From NCBI RefSeq assembly GCF_004135935.1, contig NZ_CP025086.1, positions 3,100,001-3,164,000 on the forward strand: 64,000 nt of DNA, read 5' to 3'. The position numbers and the translations under genes are program-made. Below are positions 45,178-54,714 of the stretch, one piece after another; position 1 is the first letter of the stretch; each line of letters opens with the position of its first letter. Below the pieces are notes generated by a model. That model made no database searches. It had not been told where the DNA came from and worked only from the letters and a program-made list of their open reading frames with translations. This DNA comes from Methylovirgula ligni (GTDB lineage Bacteria > Pseudomonadota > Alphaproteobacteria > Rhizobiales > Beijerinckiaceae).

Positions 45178-48100
45178 GCGGCGACAAGAGCCCCTCATTG
45201 CGAGCGCAGCGAAGCAATCCAGAAGCGAAACCTGGATTGCTTCGGCGCTTTGCGCCTCGCAATGACGAAACCGCGGCAGAAAAAACCATCGTCCTCTTCG
45301 CCGAATTCGGCGTAACGACGAATTTTTCTTTTCTGCGCGGCGCCTCACAACCTGAAGAGTTCGTCGCACAGGCTCGTGAGCTTGGCCTCAAAGCCATCGG
45401 CATCGCCGACCGCAATTCGCTCGCCGGTGTGGTGCGCGCCTATAGCTTCGCCCGCCTGAACGAGATCGCGCCCGGGACTTTGCGCGTCGTCACCGGCTGC
45501 CGCCTCGTCTTCTGCGACGGCACGCCGGACATTCTCGCCTATCCGCAGGATCGCGCCGCCTATGCGCGGCTCACGCGCCTCATCACGCGCGGTAATATGA
45601 AAGGCCAGAAGGGCCTCTGCCGGCTCACGGCGACTAACCTTCTCGAAGCCGCCGAAGGTCTTCAACTCGCTATCCTGCCACACAGTACCTGGGAGCCTGA
45701 GGACGCCGCCGCCAAGCCGGGCAAGGTCTATGAAGATTTCGCGGGCGGTGAGGCCGCGACGCCCGCCCTGCCTCTGGAGCAAAGGCAATTGCCGCCCGGC
45801 GATGAAACATTCCTGCACCGGATTCGCGAGGTCGCGCCCGGCCGCGTCTGGCTCGCCGCAAGCATGACCTATGGAGCGCAAATGCGCCGGGCGCTGGCCG
45901 AATGTGCCGCGCTGTCACGTCGCCTCGGCCTGCCGCTGCTCGCGACCAATGACGTGCTGATGCACGATGCGGCGCGACGCCCCTTGCAGGATGTGCTGAC
46001 TGCCATCCGCCATCGCACCACGCTCGACGCGATTGGCCGGAAGCTGCAGGCCAATGCCGAGAGGCATCTGAAAAGCGGCGCCGAAATGGCCCGGCTGTTC
46101 ACTGAGGCGCCGGAGGCCATCGATGAAAGCCTGCGCTTTCTCGAAGGTCTCACCTTCTCGCTCGCCGATCTCAAGAACCAATATCCAGAGGAATTGCGCG
46201 CCGGCTATGCGACGCCGCAAGAGGCGCTTGAAGCTTTTGCTTATGCCGGTGCTACCGAGCGTTATGAAGACAAGGGCGGAGTTCCTGAGAAAGTAAAACA
46301 CACGCTCGCTTATGAACTCGCCCTCGTTAAGGAGATGAATTACGCGCCATACTTTCTCACCGTGCATGACATCGTGCGTTATGCGCGCAGCGAAAAGATC
46401 TTGTGCCAGGGGCGCGGCTCGGCCGCCAATTCGACGATCTGCTATTGCCTCGGCATCACCGATGTCGATCCGGCGCGAGCCTCCTTGCTCTTTGAGCGTT
46501 TCATCTCGAAAGACCGCGGCGAGCCGCCGGACATCGATGTCGATTTCGAGCACGAGCGGCGCGAAAAGGTGATGCAATATATCTACAATCGCTACGGCCG
46601 TGCCCGCGCCGGACTCACCGCCACTGTCATCACCTATCGCAGCCGCTCCGCCCTGCGCGATGTCGGCAAGGTCTTCGGCCTCTCCGAGGATGTCATCGCG
46701 GCCCTGTCGAGCTCGCTCTGGGGCGGCGCTTCACAAGGCCCGCAGGCGCAGCAGGTTCGCCGCCTCGGTCTCGATCCGCAAGAAGACCGGCTGGCACAGA
46801 CCCTGGCTTTGGCGCAGGAGCTTGTCGGCTTTCCGCGCCATCTCTCGCAGCATACCGGCGGCTTCGTCATCACCCGCGACCGGCTCGATGAAACCGTGCC
46901 CATCGCCCATGCGGCGATGGACGAGCGCACGACAGTCGAATGGGACAAGGACGATCTCGACGCGCTCGGCCTGTTGAAGATCGATGTTCTCGCCCTCGGG
47001 ATGCTTACCTGCCTGCGCAGGGGTTTCGACCTTCTGCGAAATCATTATGGGCTCGACTACAAGGTCAAAGACATTCCAGCGGAAGAACGCGCCGTCTATG
47101 CGATGATTTCTCGCGCGGACACGATCGGCGTGTTCCAGATCGAGAGCCGCGCGCAAATGTCGATGCTGCCGCGGCTGCGGCCGAACACGTTTTACGATCT
47201 CGTCATCGAGGTCGCCATCGTCCGGCCGGGCCCCATCCAGGGCGATATGGTGCATCCCTATCTGCGCCGCCGGCAGGGTCTCGATCCCGTCAATTATCAC
47301 CGTCAAGAGCTTGAAGAGGTGCTGAGCAAAACTCTCGGTGTGCCTTTGTTCCAGGAACAGGCGATGAAGATCGCCATCGTCGCTGCAGGCTTTACCCCGG
47401 CCGAGGCCGACAGATTGCGCCGAGCCATGGCGACCTTCAAGCGCGTTGGCATCATTGAGACATTCCGCACCAAAATGGTCGAAGGCATGGTGGAGCGCCA
47501 TTACCCGCGCGACTTCGCCGAACGCTGCTTCAAACAGATCGAGGGTTTCGGCTCCTACGGCTTTCCCGAGAGCCATGCAGCTTCTTTCGCCCTGCTCGTC
47601 TATGCCTCGTCCTGGATCAAATGCCGTTATCCCGACGTCTTCGCCTGCGCGCTGCTCAATGCGCAGCCGATGGGCTTTTACGCGCCGGCGCAAATCGTCC
47701 GTGACGCACGCGAACACAGCATCGCGATCGAAGAGGTGGATGTGAATTTCTCGCAATGGGATTGCACGTTGGAGACGGATAACGAGCTGGACCATGACGG
47801 CGTAAAAGACAGGCTCCATCCGCGTCATGTCTCGATGCAGAACGAAATCCGTTCGACCCACAAAATCCGGCTCGGCTTTCGTCAGGTTCAAGGTATCGCA
47901 GAGACGGACATGGCCACGCTCGTCGACAAGCGCGGCAAAGGCTATGATTCGATCCGCGATCTCTGGCTGCGCACGGGCCTTGCGCCCGGCACACTTGCCG
48001 CGCTGGCCGAGGCCGACGCCTTCCGCTCGCTGGGCCTCGACCGGCGCGATGCGCTCTGGGCCGTGCGCGGCCTCAACCGCGCCGGCGACAAGGATGATCT

Positions 48101-48728
48101 GCCCCTGCTGAAGGATTTGAGTTTCCGCGCGCTGGAGCCGGAAGCACATCTGCCGCCGATGTCGCTCGGCGAACATGTCGTCGAGGATTACCGCCATCTC
48201 TCCTTGTCACTGAAGGCGCATCCCGTCAGCTTCCTGCGGCCGCATCTCAAGACGGAGAAAATCGTGCGCACACAGGATCTCGCCATCACGCCCTCGGGCC
48301 AGCGCGTGCGCACCGCCGGCCTGGTGCTGATCCGGCAAAGGCCCGGCACGGCCAGCGGTGTCATCTTCCTCACGCTCGAAGACGAGACCGGCATCGCCAA
48401 TGCGATCGTCTGGCCAAAGGTCTTCGAAGCCTATCGGCCCGTCGTCATCGCCGCGCGCTTCATCGCCGTCACCGGCCGGCTGCAATCGGAATCGGGCGTC
48501 ATCCATGTCATCGCCGAACGGATCGACGATATGACACCCCTGCTCGGGCTGCTGTCACGGCCGGAGACCAACGGCCTCGCCCATCCGATCAAAAATCCGT
48601 ATCGGCATCCGCGAGACCAGATGCGACTGACGGAACCAGGCCTGTTCGAAACGAAGGCTGCGCCGGCGCCGATCGATGCTCGCGACGATATTCATCGCGT
48701 CATGCCGAAAGGCCGCAATTTCCATTGA
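45174..48728 (+). CDS. dnaE2: error-prone DNA polymerase DnaE2
   Basis: DnaE2 (ImuC) is the C-family polymerase of SOS-induced mutagenesis. The 1184-residue protein has the PHP domain start TIVLFAEFGVTTNFSFLRGA, then ILCQGRGSAANSTICYCLG and GEPPDIDVDFEHERREKVMQ with catalytic Asp residues. FPESHAASFALLVYASSWIK and a C-terminal OB domain (SGVIFLTLEDETGIANAIVW) follow. It starts at GTG overlapping imuB; no ATG, GTG or TTG lies between the repeat and the PHP start, so residues 8-31 (LRAQRSNP...APRND) are repeat-encoded. Normal control is the LexA box before imuA. Confidence 0.94.
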   Translation: MSGDKSPSLRAQRSNPEAKPGLLRRFAPRNDETAAEKTIVLFAEFGVTTNFSFLRGASQPEEFVAQARELGLKAIGIADRNSLAGVVRAYSFARLNEIAPGTLRVVTGCRLVFCDGTPDILAYPQDRAAYARLTRLITRGNMKGQKGLCRLTATNLLEAAEGLQLAILPHSTWEPEDAAAKPGKVYEDFAGGEAATPALPLEQRQLPPGDETFLHRIREVAPGRVWLAASMTYGAQMRRALAECAALSRRLGLPLLATNDVLMHDAARRPLQDVLTAIRHRTTLDAIGRKLQANAERHLKSGAEMARLFTEAPEAIDESLRFLEGLTFSLADLKNQYPEELRAGYATPQEALEAFAYAGATERYEDKGGVPEKVKHTLAYELALVKEMNYAPYFLTVHDIVRYARSEKILCQGRGSAANSTICYCLGITDVDPARASLLFERFISKDRGEPPDIDVDFEHERREKVMQYIYNRYGRARAGLTATVITYRSRSALRDVGKVFGLSEDVIAALSSSLWGGASQGPQAQQVRRLGLDPQEDRLAQTLALAQELVGFPRHLSQHTGGFVITRDRLDETVPIAHAAMDERTTVEWDKDDLDALGLLKIDVLALGMLTCLRRGFDLLRNHYGLDYKVKDIPAEERAVYAMISRADTIGVFQIESRAQMSMLPRLRPNTFYDLVIEVAIVRPGPIQGDMVHPYLRRRQGLDPVNYHRQELEEVLSKTLGVPLFQEQAMKIAIVAAGFTPAEADRLRRAMATFKRVGIIETFRTKMVEGMVERHYPRDFAERCFKQIEGFGSYGFPESHAASFALLVYASSWIKCRYPDVFACALLNAQPMGFYAPAQIVRDAREHSIAIEEVDVNFSQWDCTLETDNELDHDGVKDRLHPRHVSMQNEIRSTHKIRLGFRQVQGIAETDMATLVDKRGKGYDSIRDLWLRTGLAPGTLAALAEADAFRSLGLDRRDALWAVRGLNRAGDKDDLPLLKDLSFRALEPEAHLPPMSLGEHVVEDYRHLSLSLKAHPVSFLRPHLKTEKIVRTQDLAITPSGQRVRTAGLVLIRQRPGTASGVIFLTLEDETGIANAIVWPKVFEAYRPVVIAARFIAVTGRLQSESGVIHVIAERIDDMTPLLGLLSRPETNGLAHPIKNPYRHPRDQMRLTEPGLFETKAAPAPIDARDDIHRVMPKGRNFH
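45195..45265. repeat. dispersed palindromic repeat inside the 5' end of dnaE2
   Basis: Outer arms TCATTGCGAG (45195-45204) and CTCGCAATGA (45256-45265), and inner arms GAAGCAATCCAG (45211-45222) and CTGGATTGCTTC (45232-45243), are complementary. It is the same family as the copy at 26097-26174. It is in frame and translated at the dnaE2 N-terminus. Confidence 0.85.
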
Positions 48729-48746
48729 GCTTTTGACGTAACAAAA

Positions 48747-48772
48747 AACCGCCGCTCGAAGGAGCGGCGGTT
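48747..48772 (-). terminator. intrinsic terminator of cspA
   Basis: AACCGCCGCTC and its complement GAGCGGCGGTT form a perfect 11-bp stem with a four-base loop. On the minus strand a run of Ts follows, so it terminates cspA. It lies 18 bases after the dnaE2 stop and could also affect dnaE2 transcripts, but without a T-run on that strand. Confidence 0.88.
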
Positions 48773-48795
48773 CTCTGAAGATTAAGCTTCTACAA

Positions 48796-49005
48796 TCAAG
48801 CGGCTTGCAGGTTCACAGCCGACGGCTTGCCGGAGCGGCGATCGGTTTCGACCTCGAACCGCACCTTCTGGCCTTCGACGAGGCCATTGAGGCCGGAGCG
48901 CTCAACGGCCGTCACATGAACGAAAACATCCTTGCTGCCGTCGTCCGGCTGGATGAAACCATAACCCTTTTGATCGTTGAAAAACTTGACAGTACCTACC
49001 GGCAT
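48796..49005 (-). CDS. cspA: cold-shock protein, CspA family
   Basis: A 69-residue single cold-shock domain that binds single-stranded RNA and DNA. It has KFFNDQKGYGFIQPDDG (RNP1) and DVFVHVTAVERSG (RNP2), and ends SAVNLQAA. AAAGGAC precedes the ATG. The 220-base upstream gap may carry a long leader as in other csp genes. Whether it is cold-induced cannot be read from the sequence. Confidence 0.96.
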   Translation of the reverse strand: MPVGTVKFFNDQKGYGFIQPDDGSKDVFVHVTAVERSGLNGLVEGQKVRFEVETDRRSGKPSAVNLQAA

Positions 49006-49227
49006 CGGTCGTCCTTTCTAGCCACTAGTTTAGCGGTCGCATCGTCGCGGCCGCCCATTTCACAGTCGAATTTGGCAGACAAGGCTGAAACGTGCGCCGG
49101 CAGTCCAGACGAAGCGATTCAGAAATCAGTCCAAAAGCGAGGCCCCTATATGTGCGGCAAGCGCGAATTTGGCAAGTGGCTTTGCAGGTGGCTTCGGAAG
49201 TGGCTTCGCAATTGCCAAGCTTGCCCG

Positions 49228-50502
49228 TCAGTCAGGTATCTGCCGAACGACATGGACGACCGCATCCGTTAACCGTTTCAAATCGATATTATCTATCGTC
49301 AGGGCTGGGGTCAGATAAACGATTTTCCCGAACGGCCGGATGAAGACGCCACGTGCGACAAAGCGGCGCTTCAGCGCCGCAAGATCATCGATCTTTTCGA
49401 GCTCCACGACGCCAATCGCACCGCGCACGCGCACATCGCGAACGCCCGGCGTCCCGCGGCAGGCTTCGAGCCCTGCCTGCAACGCAGCCTCGATCCTGGC
49501 GACTTGCTCAAGCCGCGGCTCGCTCTCGAAAAGATCGAGCGAGGCATTGGCGGCGGCGCAGGCCAAGGCGTTGGCCATAAAGGTCGGTCCGTGCATCAGC
49601 GCCCGCGCCGGATCATCCGACCAGAAAGCCTCGAACACTTTTTCGCGCGCGACGGTCGCGGCGAGCGCCATCGTGCCGCCGGTCAGGGCCTTAGAAAAAC
49701 AGATGATATCAGGCACGACCTGTGCCGCCTCGCAAGCGAACATCGTCCCCGTGCGGCCAAAGCCGGTGAAGACCTCGTCGAAGATCAAAAGCAGGTCATA
49801 TTTATCCGCAAGCGCACGCAGCCGCCGCAAGACCTCGGGCTCATGAAACAGCATCCCGCCCGCGCCCTGCACCAGCGGCTCGACGATGATCGCGGCGATC
49901 TCATTTGCGTGGCGCGCAACGAGCGCGTCGAGCGTCGCGGCGTTTTCGTCGTCATGCGGCAGATCGGCGATAATGTTCTCATGCAGAATGCCGGCAAAAT
50001 GCTTGTGCATGCCTTCGTCGGGATCGCACACCGCCATCGTGGCGAATGTGTCGCCATGATAGGCGCCGCGGAAAGCGAGCATCTTGGTCCGGCCGCGAAT
50101 GCCGCGATTGAGCCAATATTGCACGGCCATTTTCATCGCGACTTCGACAGAGACTGAGCCGCTGTCGGAAAAGAACACACGATCGAGATCGCCGGGCAGC
50201 AGCGCCGCAAGCCGTGTCGCGAGCCGCACCGCCGGCTCATGCACCAGGCCGCCGAACATCACATGCGGCATCACCTCAATCTGGCGTGTCACCGCGGCGC
50301 GAATATGCGGATGATTATAGCCGTGACAGGCGGTCCACCAGCTCGCGATACCATCGACGAGTTCGCGGCCGTCGGCGAGCCTGATGCGCGTTCCGTTCGT
50401 CGCCACGACGGGCAGCGGCGGCGCGATGTGTTTCATCTGTGCGTATGGCAGCCAGATGTGTTCGCGCCAATCCTCTTGCCAGCCCGTCCCGTCCGTCACC
50501 AT
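49228..50502 (-). CDS. bioA: adenosylmethionine-8-amino-7-oxononanoate aminotransferase
   Basis: BioA converts KAPA to DAPA in biotin synthesis, with S-adenosylmethionine as amino donor and PLP as cofactor. The 424-residue protein has HIWLPYAQMKHIAPPLPV, DGIASWWTACHGYNHPHI, FFSDSGSVSVEVAMKMAVQY, LLIFDEVFTGFGRTGTMFA and the PLP Lys in CFSKALTGGTM. It is divergent from bioF-bioD across 61 bases, where a shared regulator could act. I see no clear BioR or BirA site. Confidence 0.96.
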   Translation of the reverse strand: MVTDGTGWQEDWREHIWLPYAQMKHIAPPLPVVATNGTRIRLADGRELVDGIASWWTACHGYNHPHIRAAVTRQIEVMPHVMFGGLVHEPAVRLATRLAALLPGDLDRVFFSDSGSVSVEVAMKMAVQYWLNRGIRGRTKMLAFRGAYHGDTFATMAVCDPDEGMHKHFAGILHENIIADLPHDDENAATLDALVARHANEIAAIIVEPLVQGAGGMLFHEPEVLRRLRALADKYDLLLIFDEVFTGFGRTGTMFACEAAQVVPDIICFSKALTGGTMALAATVAREKVFEAFWSDDPARALMHGPTFMANALACAAANASLDLFESEPRLEQVARIEAALQAGLEACRGTPGVRDVRVRGAIGVVELEKIDDLAALKRRFVARGVFIRPFGKIVYLTPALTIDNIDLKRLTDAVVHVVRQIPD

Positions 50503-50563
50503 GCCGCCTTATTGCCAGAGCCGCGCGTCAGGGTTAAACCGCAATGGCGATAAAGGGAAGCCT

Positions 50564-51700
50564 GTGACGTCTCTCGACGCCTTTGCCGAATCGAAGCTGG
50601 CGCAATTGGAGCAGCACGCGCTGCGGCGCGCATTGACGGTGACGACGCGCACCGATGGCGCGATGGTCTATCGCGGCGGGCGGCAATTCGTTTCGTTTTC
50701 CTGCAACGATTATCTCGGCCTGTCGCAGCATCCGCATGTGAAAGCCGCCGCCCTCGCGGCGATCGAGACATACGGTACAGGCGCCGGCGCCTCGCGCCTC
50801 GTCACCGGCAATCATCCCCTGCTCGTCGAACTCGAAGCCCGGCTGGCGAAACTGAAACAGGCGCCTGCGGCGCGCGTCTTCGGCTCCGGTTATCTGACCA
50901 ATCTTGGCGTTATTCCGGCGCTGGCGGGCGAAGGCGATCTCATCCTCGCCGATGAATTATCCCACGCCTGTATCTTCGCGGGCAGCCAATTGTCGGCCGC
51001 GACCCTGCTGACCTTCCGCCACAACGACGCGGAACATGCGGAAGACATTCTCAAAGCCGAGCGCGGCAAATATCGCAATGTGCTGCTCATCACCGAAACC
51101 GTGTTTTCGATGGACGGCGATCGCGCGCCACTCGCGGCGCTGGCCGGAATTTGTGCCGCACACGATGTCTGGCTGATGAGCGACGATGCGCATGGGCTCG
51201 GCGTGCTGGCGCCGGGCGATGTACGCGCGCCTTTGCAGATGGGCACATTGTCGAAAGTACTCGGCAGCTATGGCGGTTATCTCTGCGCCTCGCTTCCGGT
51301 CGTCGATCTCATGACGTCGCGCGCGCGCACGGTCGTCTATTCGACCGGCCTGCCGCCAGCGGCCGCCGCTGCGGCCATCGCCGCGCTCGATATCATCGCC
51401 GCCGATCCGGCGCTCACTGCGCGCCCGCTCACCAAGGCGCGTGCCTTCACGCAGCGGCTTGGCCTGCCCGATGCGCAAAGCCCCATCGTGCCGCTGGTGC
51501 TCGGCAGCGCGGAAGCGGCGCTCGAAGCCTCGCGGCTTTTGCAGGACGAAGGCTTTCTCGTCGTCGCGATCCGGCCGCCGACCGTCGCGGAAGGATCGGC
51601 GCGGCTGCGCTTTGCCTTTTCCGCCGCGCACAGCGACGCGGATGTTGCACGTCTCGCCGATGTCGTCACGACGCGGCTCGATATGCGCGTGCAGGCGTGA
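50564..51700 (+). CDS. bioF: 8-amino-7-oxononanoate synthase
   Basis: BioF condenses pimeloyl-CoA or -ACP with alanine to KAPA, using PLP. The 378-residue protein starts at GTG after AAAGGGAAG (VTSLDAFAESKLAQLEQHAL). It has FSCNDYLGLSQHPHVK, GTGAGASRLVTGNHPLLVEL, MSDDAHGLGVLA and the PLP Lys in MGTLSKVLGSYGGY. An in-frame reading from 50384 extends into bioA antisense and is rejected. Its end overlaps or abuts bioD. Confidence 0.94.
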   Translation: MTSLDAFAESKLAQLEQHALRRALTVTTRTDGAMVYRGGRQFVSFSCNDYLGLSQHPHVKAAALAAIETYGTGAGASRLVTGNHPLLVELEARLAKLKQAPAARVFGSGYLTNLGVIPALAGEGDLILADELSHACIFAGSQLSAATLLTFRHNDAEHAEDILKAERGKYRNVLLITETVFSMDGDRAPLAALAGICAAHDVWLMSDDAHGLGVLAPGDVRAPLQMGTLSKVLGSYGGYLCASLPVVDLMTSRARTVVYSTGLPPAAAAAAIAALDIIAADPALTARPLTKARAFTQRLGLPDAQSPIVPLVLGSAEAALEASRLLQDEGFLVVAIRPPTVAEGSARLRFAFSAAHSDADVARLADVVTTRLDMRVQA

Positions 51701-51711
51701 CGGGCGCCGCC

Positions 51712-52404
51712 ATGTCCGCGTTCTTCATCACCGCCACCGGAACCGATATCGGCAAGACCTATGTCGCCGCTGGCCTCATCGCCACTTTGCGCCGGCGCGG
51801 ACGAAAGATCATCGCGCTCAAGCCGGTCGTCTCGGGTTTCGACGCACAGAATTTCGTCGCCAGCGATCCGGCCGCTCTGCTTGCGGCCTGCGGGCAAAAG
51901 CCCACTCTCGATGCCATCGCGAAAATCTCGCCCTGGCGCTTCGCCGCGCCGCTCTCGCCGGACCAGGCCGCTGCGCTGGAAGGCCGGACGATCGACGTGG
52001 CGGCGGTGCGCCGCTTTTACGCTGACTCCATCGCGAGCGCGGAAGATGTCGTCATCGTCGAAGGGATCGGCGGCCTCATGGTGCCGCTCGACGCCAGGCA
52101 TACGATCTGCGACCTGATCGGCGCCTTGAACATTCCTCTGATTCTCGTCGCCGGAACTTATCTCGGCAGCCTTAGCCACACGCTGACGGCGATCGAAGTC
52201 GCTGAGAAACGCGGGCTCAAGATCGCCGCCCTTGTTCTCAACGAGACCACAGGCTCGACGGTGTCAATCGCGGCGACGCAGGAAAGTCTCGGCCATTTCT
52301 GGCACGGCCCTGTTGTTGCTCTCCGACATGAGCCAGCCGCGCCGCGGAGCCATGCCGCGACCAACGCCGCCGCCTTTGAAAAACTCGCGGAGATTTTACC
52401 GTGA
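51712..52404 (+). CDS. bioD: dethiobiotin synthetase
   Basis: BioD closes the ureido ring of dethiobiotin with CO2 and ATP. The 230-residue protein has the P-loop TATGTDIGKTYVAAGLI, LKPVVSGFDAQ, the segment ISPWRFAAPLSPDQAA and VVIVEGIGGLMVPLD. ATG at 51712 gives the usual start. A GTG at 51697 that overlaps the bioF stop is also in frame and would couple translation. bioB is not in this window. Confidence 0.93.
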   Translation: MSAFFITATGTDIGKTYVAAGLIATLRRRGRKIIALKPVVSGFDAQNFVASDPAALLAACGQKPTLDAIAKISPWRFAAPLSPDQAAALEGRTIDVAAVRRFYADSIASAEDVVIVEGIGGLMVPLDARHTICDLIGALNIPLILVAGTYLGSLSHTLTAIEVAEKRGLKIAALVLNETTGSTVSIAATQESLGHFWHGPVVALRHEPAAPRSHAATNAAAFEKLAEILP

Positions 52405-52474
52405 GCGTTACCCTTGCGCACCGGAAACGCGGTTTTCTTCTGCGCAGGCGGCCGAGCCATTGTAGACCGCGCCC

Positions 52475-53794
52475 ATGACCTTTCGCGATCGCCTCCCCTA
52501 CCTCGAAAATCTTTCCCGCGAGACTCTCCAGCGCTGGGGGCGCCGAACGCTCTTTGTCATCGGCGGTTTGCTCGTCGGCGCGGCGGCAATCCTCATGGCC
52601 GCGCTGGCCGACTTCGCCCAGCGCGATTTCCATCGCCTGCTCGGAATATCGCGCTATCTCTCGCTCGCACTGACGCCGCTCGGGTTTGGCGCCATCGTAT
52701 TCCTGACGCTGAAGGTCTTCCCGAATTCGCAGGGCAGCGGCATTCCGCAGGTGATCGCCGCGCGCGAGTTGCCGGACGGCCCGACCCGCACGTCGCTGGT
52801 TTCGCTGCGTGTCGCCATCGGGAAAATCGTCTCCGTCACGCTTGGTCTGCTCTGCGGCGCCTCGATCGGCCGCGAAGGTCCGACCGTGCAAGTCGGCGCC
52901 GCGCTGATGAATGCGGTGGGCCGCGGCGCGATCGAATATCAACGCGGCCTGTTGCTCGCGGGCGCCGCCGCGGGCATTGCCGCGGCCTTCAACACGCCGC
53001 TCGCCGGCATCGTCTTCGGCATCGAGGAACTGAGCCGCTCCTTCGAGTCGCGGACGAGCGGCCTCGTCCTCGGCGCGATCATCGCCGCGGGCCTCACCTC
53101 GCTCAGCCTTGTCGGCAATTATGCCTATTTCGGTTCCACCAATGCGGTGCTGCCGCTGGGCCGCGCCTGGCTGGTGCTGCCGATCTGCGCCGTCCTCGGC
53201 GGCCTGTTCGGCGGCCTCTTCAGCCGCATCGTCATCACATTCGCGCGTGGCCTCCCGGGCGCTCTCGGCCGACTGATCGCCCGTCACCCGATCGTCTTCG
53301 CCATGCTGTGCGGCCTCGGTGTCGCCCTCACCGGCCTTCTCTCGCAGGATACGAGCTACGGCACGGGCTATGATGAAGCACGTGCGATCGTGCACGGCGC
53401 GGCGCCCGCCTGCGCGATCTTCGGACTTATGAAGTTCCTTGCGACCCTGTTCTCCGCGATCGGCGGCATCCCCGGCGGCCTGTTCGCGCCGTCCCTCGCC
53501 GTCGGCGCCGGGCTTGCGGCAAATCTGCACACGCTCTTTCAGGATGTCCCGCTCGGCGCTCTGGCGCTCCTCGGCATGGTCTCCTATCTCACGGGCGTGG
53601 TGCAGACGCCGATCACGTCTTTCGTCATCGTCTCGGAGATGACGGAGAACCGCACGATGATCATTCCGCTGATGCTTGCGGCGGTTATCGCCGATGCGGT
53701 TTCGAAATCAATCTGCAAGGACAGCATCTATCACGCCCTGGCGGCGGTGTTCCTGAAGAACGCCGGCGAGACCCCCATACAAGAGCCGGAATGA
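52475..53794 (+). CDS. ClC-family chloride channel/antiporter
   Basis: A 439-residue ClC protein with about ten or more membrane helices. It contains the anion-pathway motifs GSGIPQVIAA, GREGPTVQVGAALM (including the gating Glu) and GGIPGGLFAPSLAVGAGLAA. Presence of the external Glu is compatible with H+/Cl- exchange as in E. coli ClcA, but the internal proton-site residue cannot be confirmed here. There are no CBS domains. Its stop overlaps the start of the next gene (ATGA). Confidence 0.92.
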   Translation: MTFRDRLPYLENLSRETLQRWGRRTLFVIGGLLVGAAAILMAALADFAQRDFHRLLGISRYLSLALTPLGFGAIVFLTLKVFPNSQGSGIPQVIAARELPDGPTRTSLVSLRVAIGKIVSVTLGLLCGASIGREGPTVQVGAALMNAVGRGAIEYQRGLLLAGAAAGIAAAFNTPLAGIVFGIEELSRSFESRTSGLVLGAIIAAGLTSLSLVGNYAYFGSTNAVLPLGRAWLVLPICAVLGGLFGGLFSRIVITFARGLPGALGRLIARHPIVFAMLCGLGVALTGLLSQDTSYGTGYDEARAIVHGAAPACAIFGLMKFLATLFSAIGGIPGGLFAPSLAVGAGLAANLHTLFQDVPLGALALLGMVSYLTGVVQTPITSFVIVSEMTENRTMIIPLMLAAVIADAVSKSICKDSIYHALAAVFLKNAGETPIQEPE

Positions 53795-54702
53795 GCGACG
53801 AGGACCAGGACATTCCCTTCGACCAGACGCCGCCCGGCGCGGCGGAGAGGCTTGTCCGGCTGTCGCCGAAGGTCCGTCGGATCATCGCTGATAATCCCGG
53901 CCCGATGACCTTCACCGGCACTTGCACCTATGTCGTCGGCGAAGGCGAGGTGGCGGTTATCGACCCGGGGCCCAACTCGCCCGCGCATCTCGCTGCATTG
54001 CTGGAAAGCCTCGGCACGGAGCGGGTGCGGCACATTCTCGTCACCCATACGCATCGCGACCATGCGGCCGGCGCGGCAGCCCTGAAAGCCGCGACCGGCG
54101 CGGATATCCTCGGCTGCGCACCCTATCCCGCCGCGACCGGCGAAGATGGTGCGGGGACGGACGCGGCGCACGACCGCACCTATCGCCCGGACACAATTTT
54201 ACGCGAGGGCGACGTCGTCGCCGGGCCGGCTTACACGCTCGAAACGCTCGCGACCCCCGGCCATACCGCCAATCACCTCGTCTTTGCGCTGGCAGCGGAA
54301 CGCGCCCTGTTCTCCGGCGATCATGTCATGGCCTGGTCGACGTCCGTCGTCATTCCGCCCGACGGCAGGATGGGCGACTATATGGCTTCGCTCGAAAAGC
54401 TCGCGGGCCGCGCCGACACGCATTACTGGCCCGGCCACGGCGGCGGGGTCGCAACACCCCAGCGGATGGTCCGCGCGCTCATCCATCACCGCCGCCTGCG
54501 CGAAGCGGCCATTCTCGCCGAACTCGGCAAGGGTCCGGCACACATTCCGACGCTGGTCAGCGCCCTCTATCGCGGCCTCGATCCGCGCCTCGTCGGCGCG
54601 GCGGGCCTCTCAGTTCTCGCGCATTTGCAGGATTTGTCCGAGCGCGGTTTGGTGCACAGCGACGGCGCGGCAGGCCGCGACGCCGTTTACACGCGCGGGT
54701 AA
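53791..54702 (+). CDS. metallo-beta-lactamase-fold hydrolase (LACTB2-like)
   Basis: A 303-residue cytosolic hydrolase with the zinc motif LVTHTHRDHAAGAAAL (HxHxDH), then ATPGHTANHLVF and LFSGDHVMAWSTSVV. It has a C-terminal extension (LVHSDGAAGRDAVYTRG) of winged-helix type as in LACTB2/glyoxalase-II-like RNases. Substrate may be RNA or a thioester. It is coupled to the ClC gene and converges on the DUF1499 gene. Confidence 0.88.
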   Translation: MSDEDQDIPFDQTPPGAAERLVRLSPKVRRIIADNPGPMTFTGTCTYVVGEGEVAVIDPGPNSPAHLAALLESLGTERVRHILVTHTHRDHAAGAAALKAATGADILGCAPYPAATGEDGAGTDAAHDRTYRPDTILREGDVVAGPAYTLETLATPGHTANHLVFALAAERALFSGDHVMAWSTSVVIPPDGRMGDYMASLEKLAGRADTHYWPGHGGGVATPQRMVRALIHHRRLREAAILAELGKGPAHIPTLVSALYRGLDPRLVGAAGLSVLAHLQDLSERGLVHSDGAAGRDAVYTRG

Positions 54703-54714
54703 TCTGCGCGGCGA

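Noticed and set aside
47778-47870. Suspected third in-frame insertion in dnaE2 (LHPRHVSMQNEIRSTHK)
   Set aside because: A similar segment before LGFRQV is, from memory, normal in rhizobial DnaE2, and there is no DNA palindrome there.
50503-50563. BirA or BioR operator between bioA and bioF
   Set aside because: No palindrome matching the known operators could be recognised in the 61 bases.
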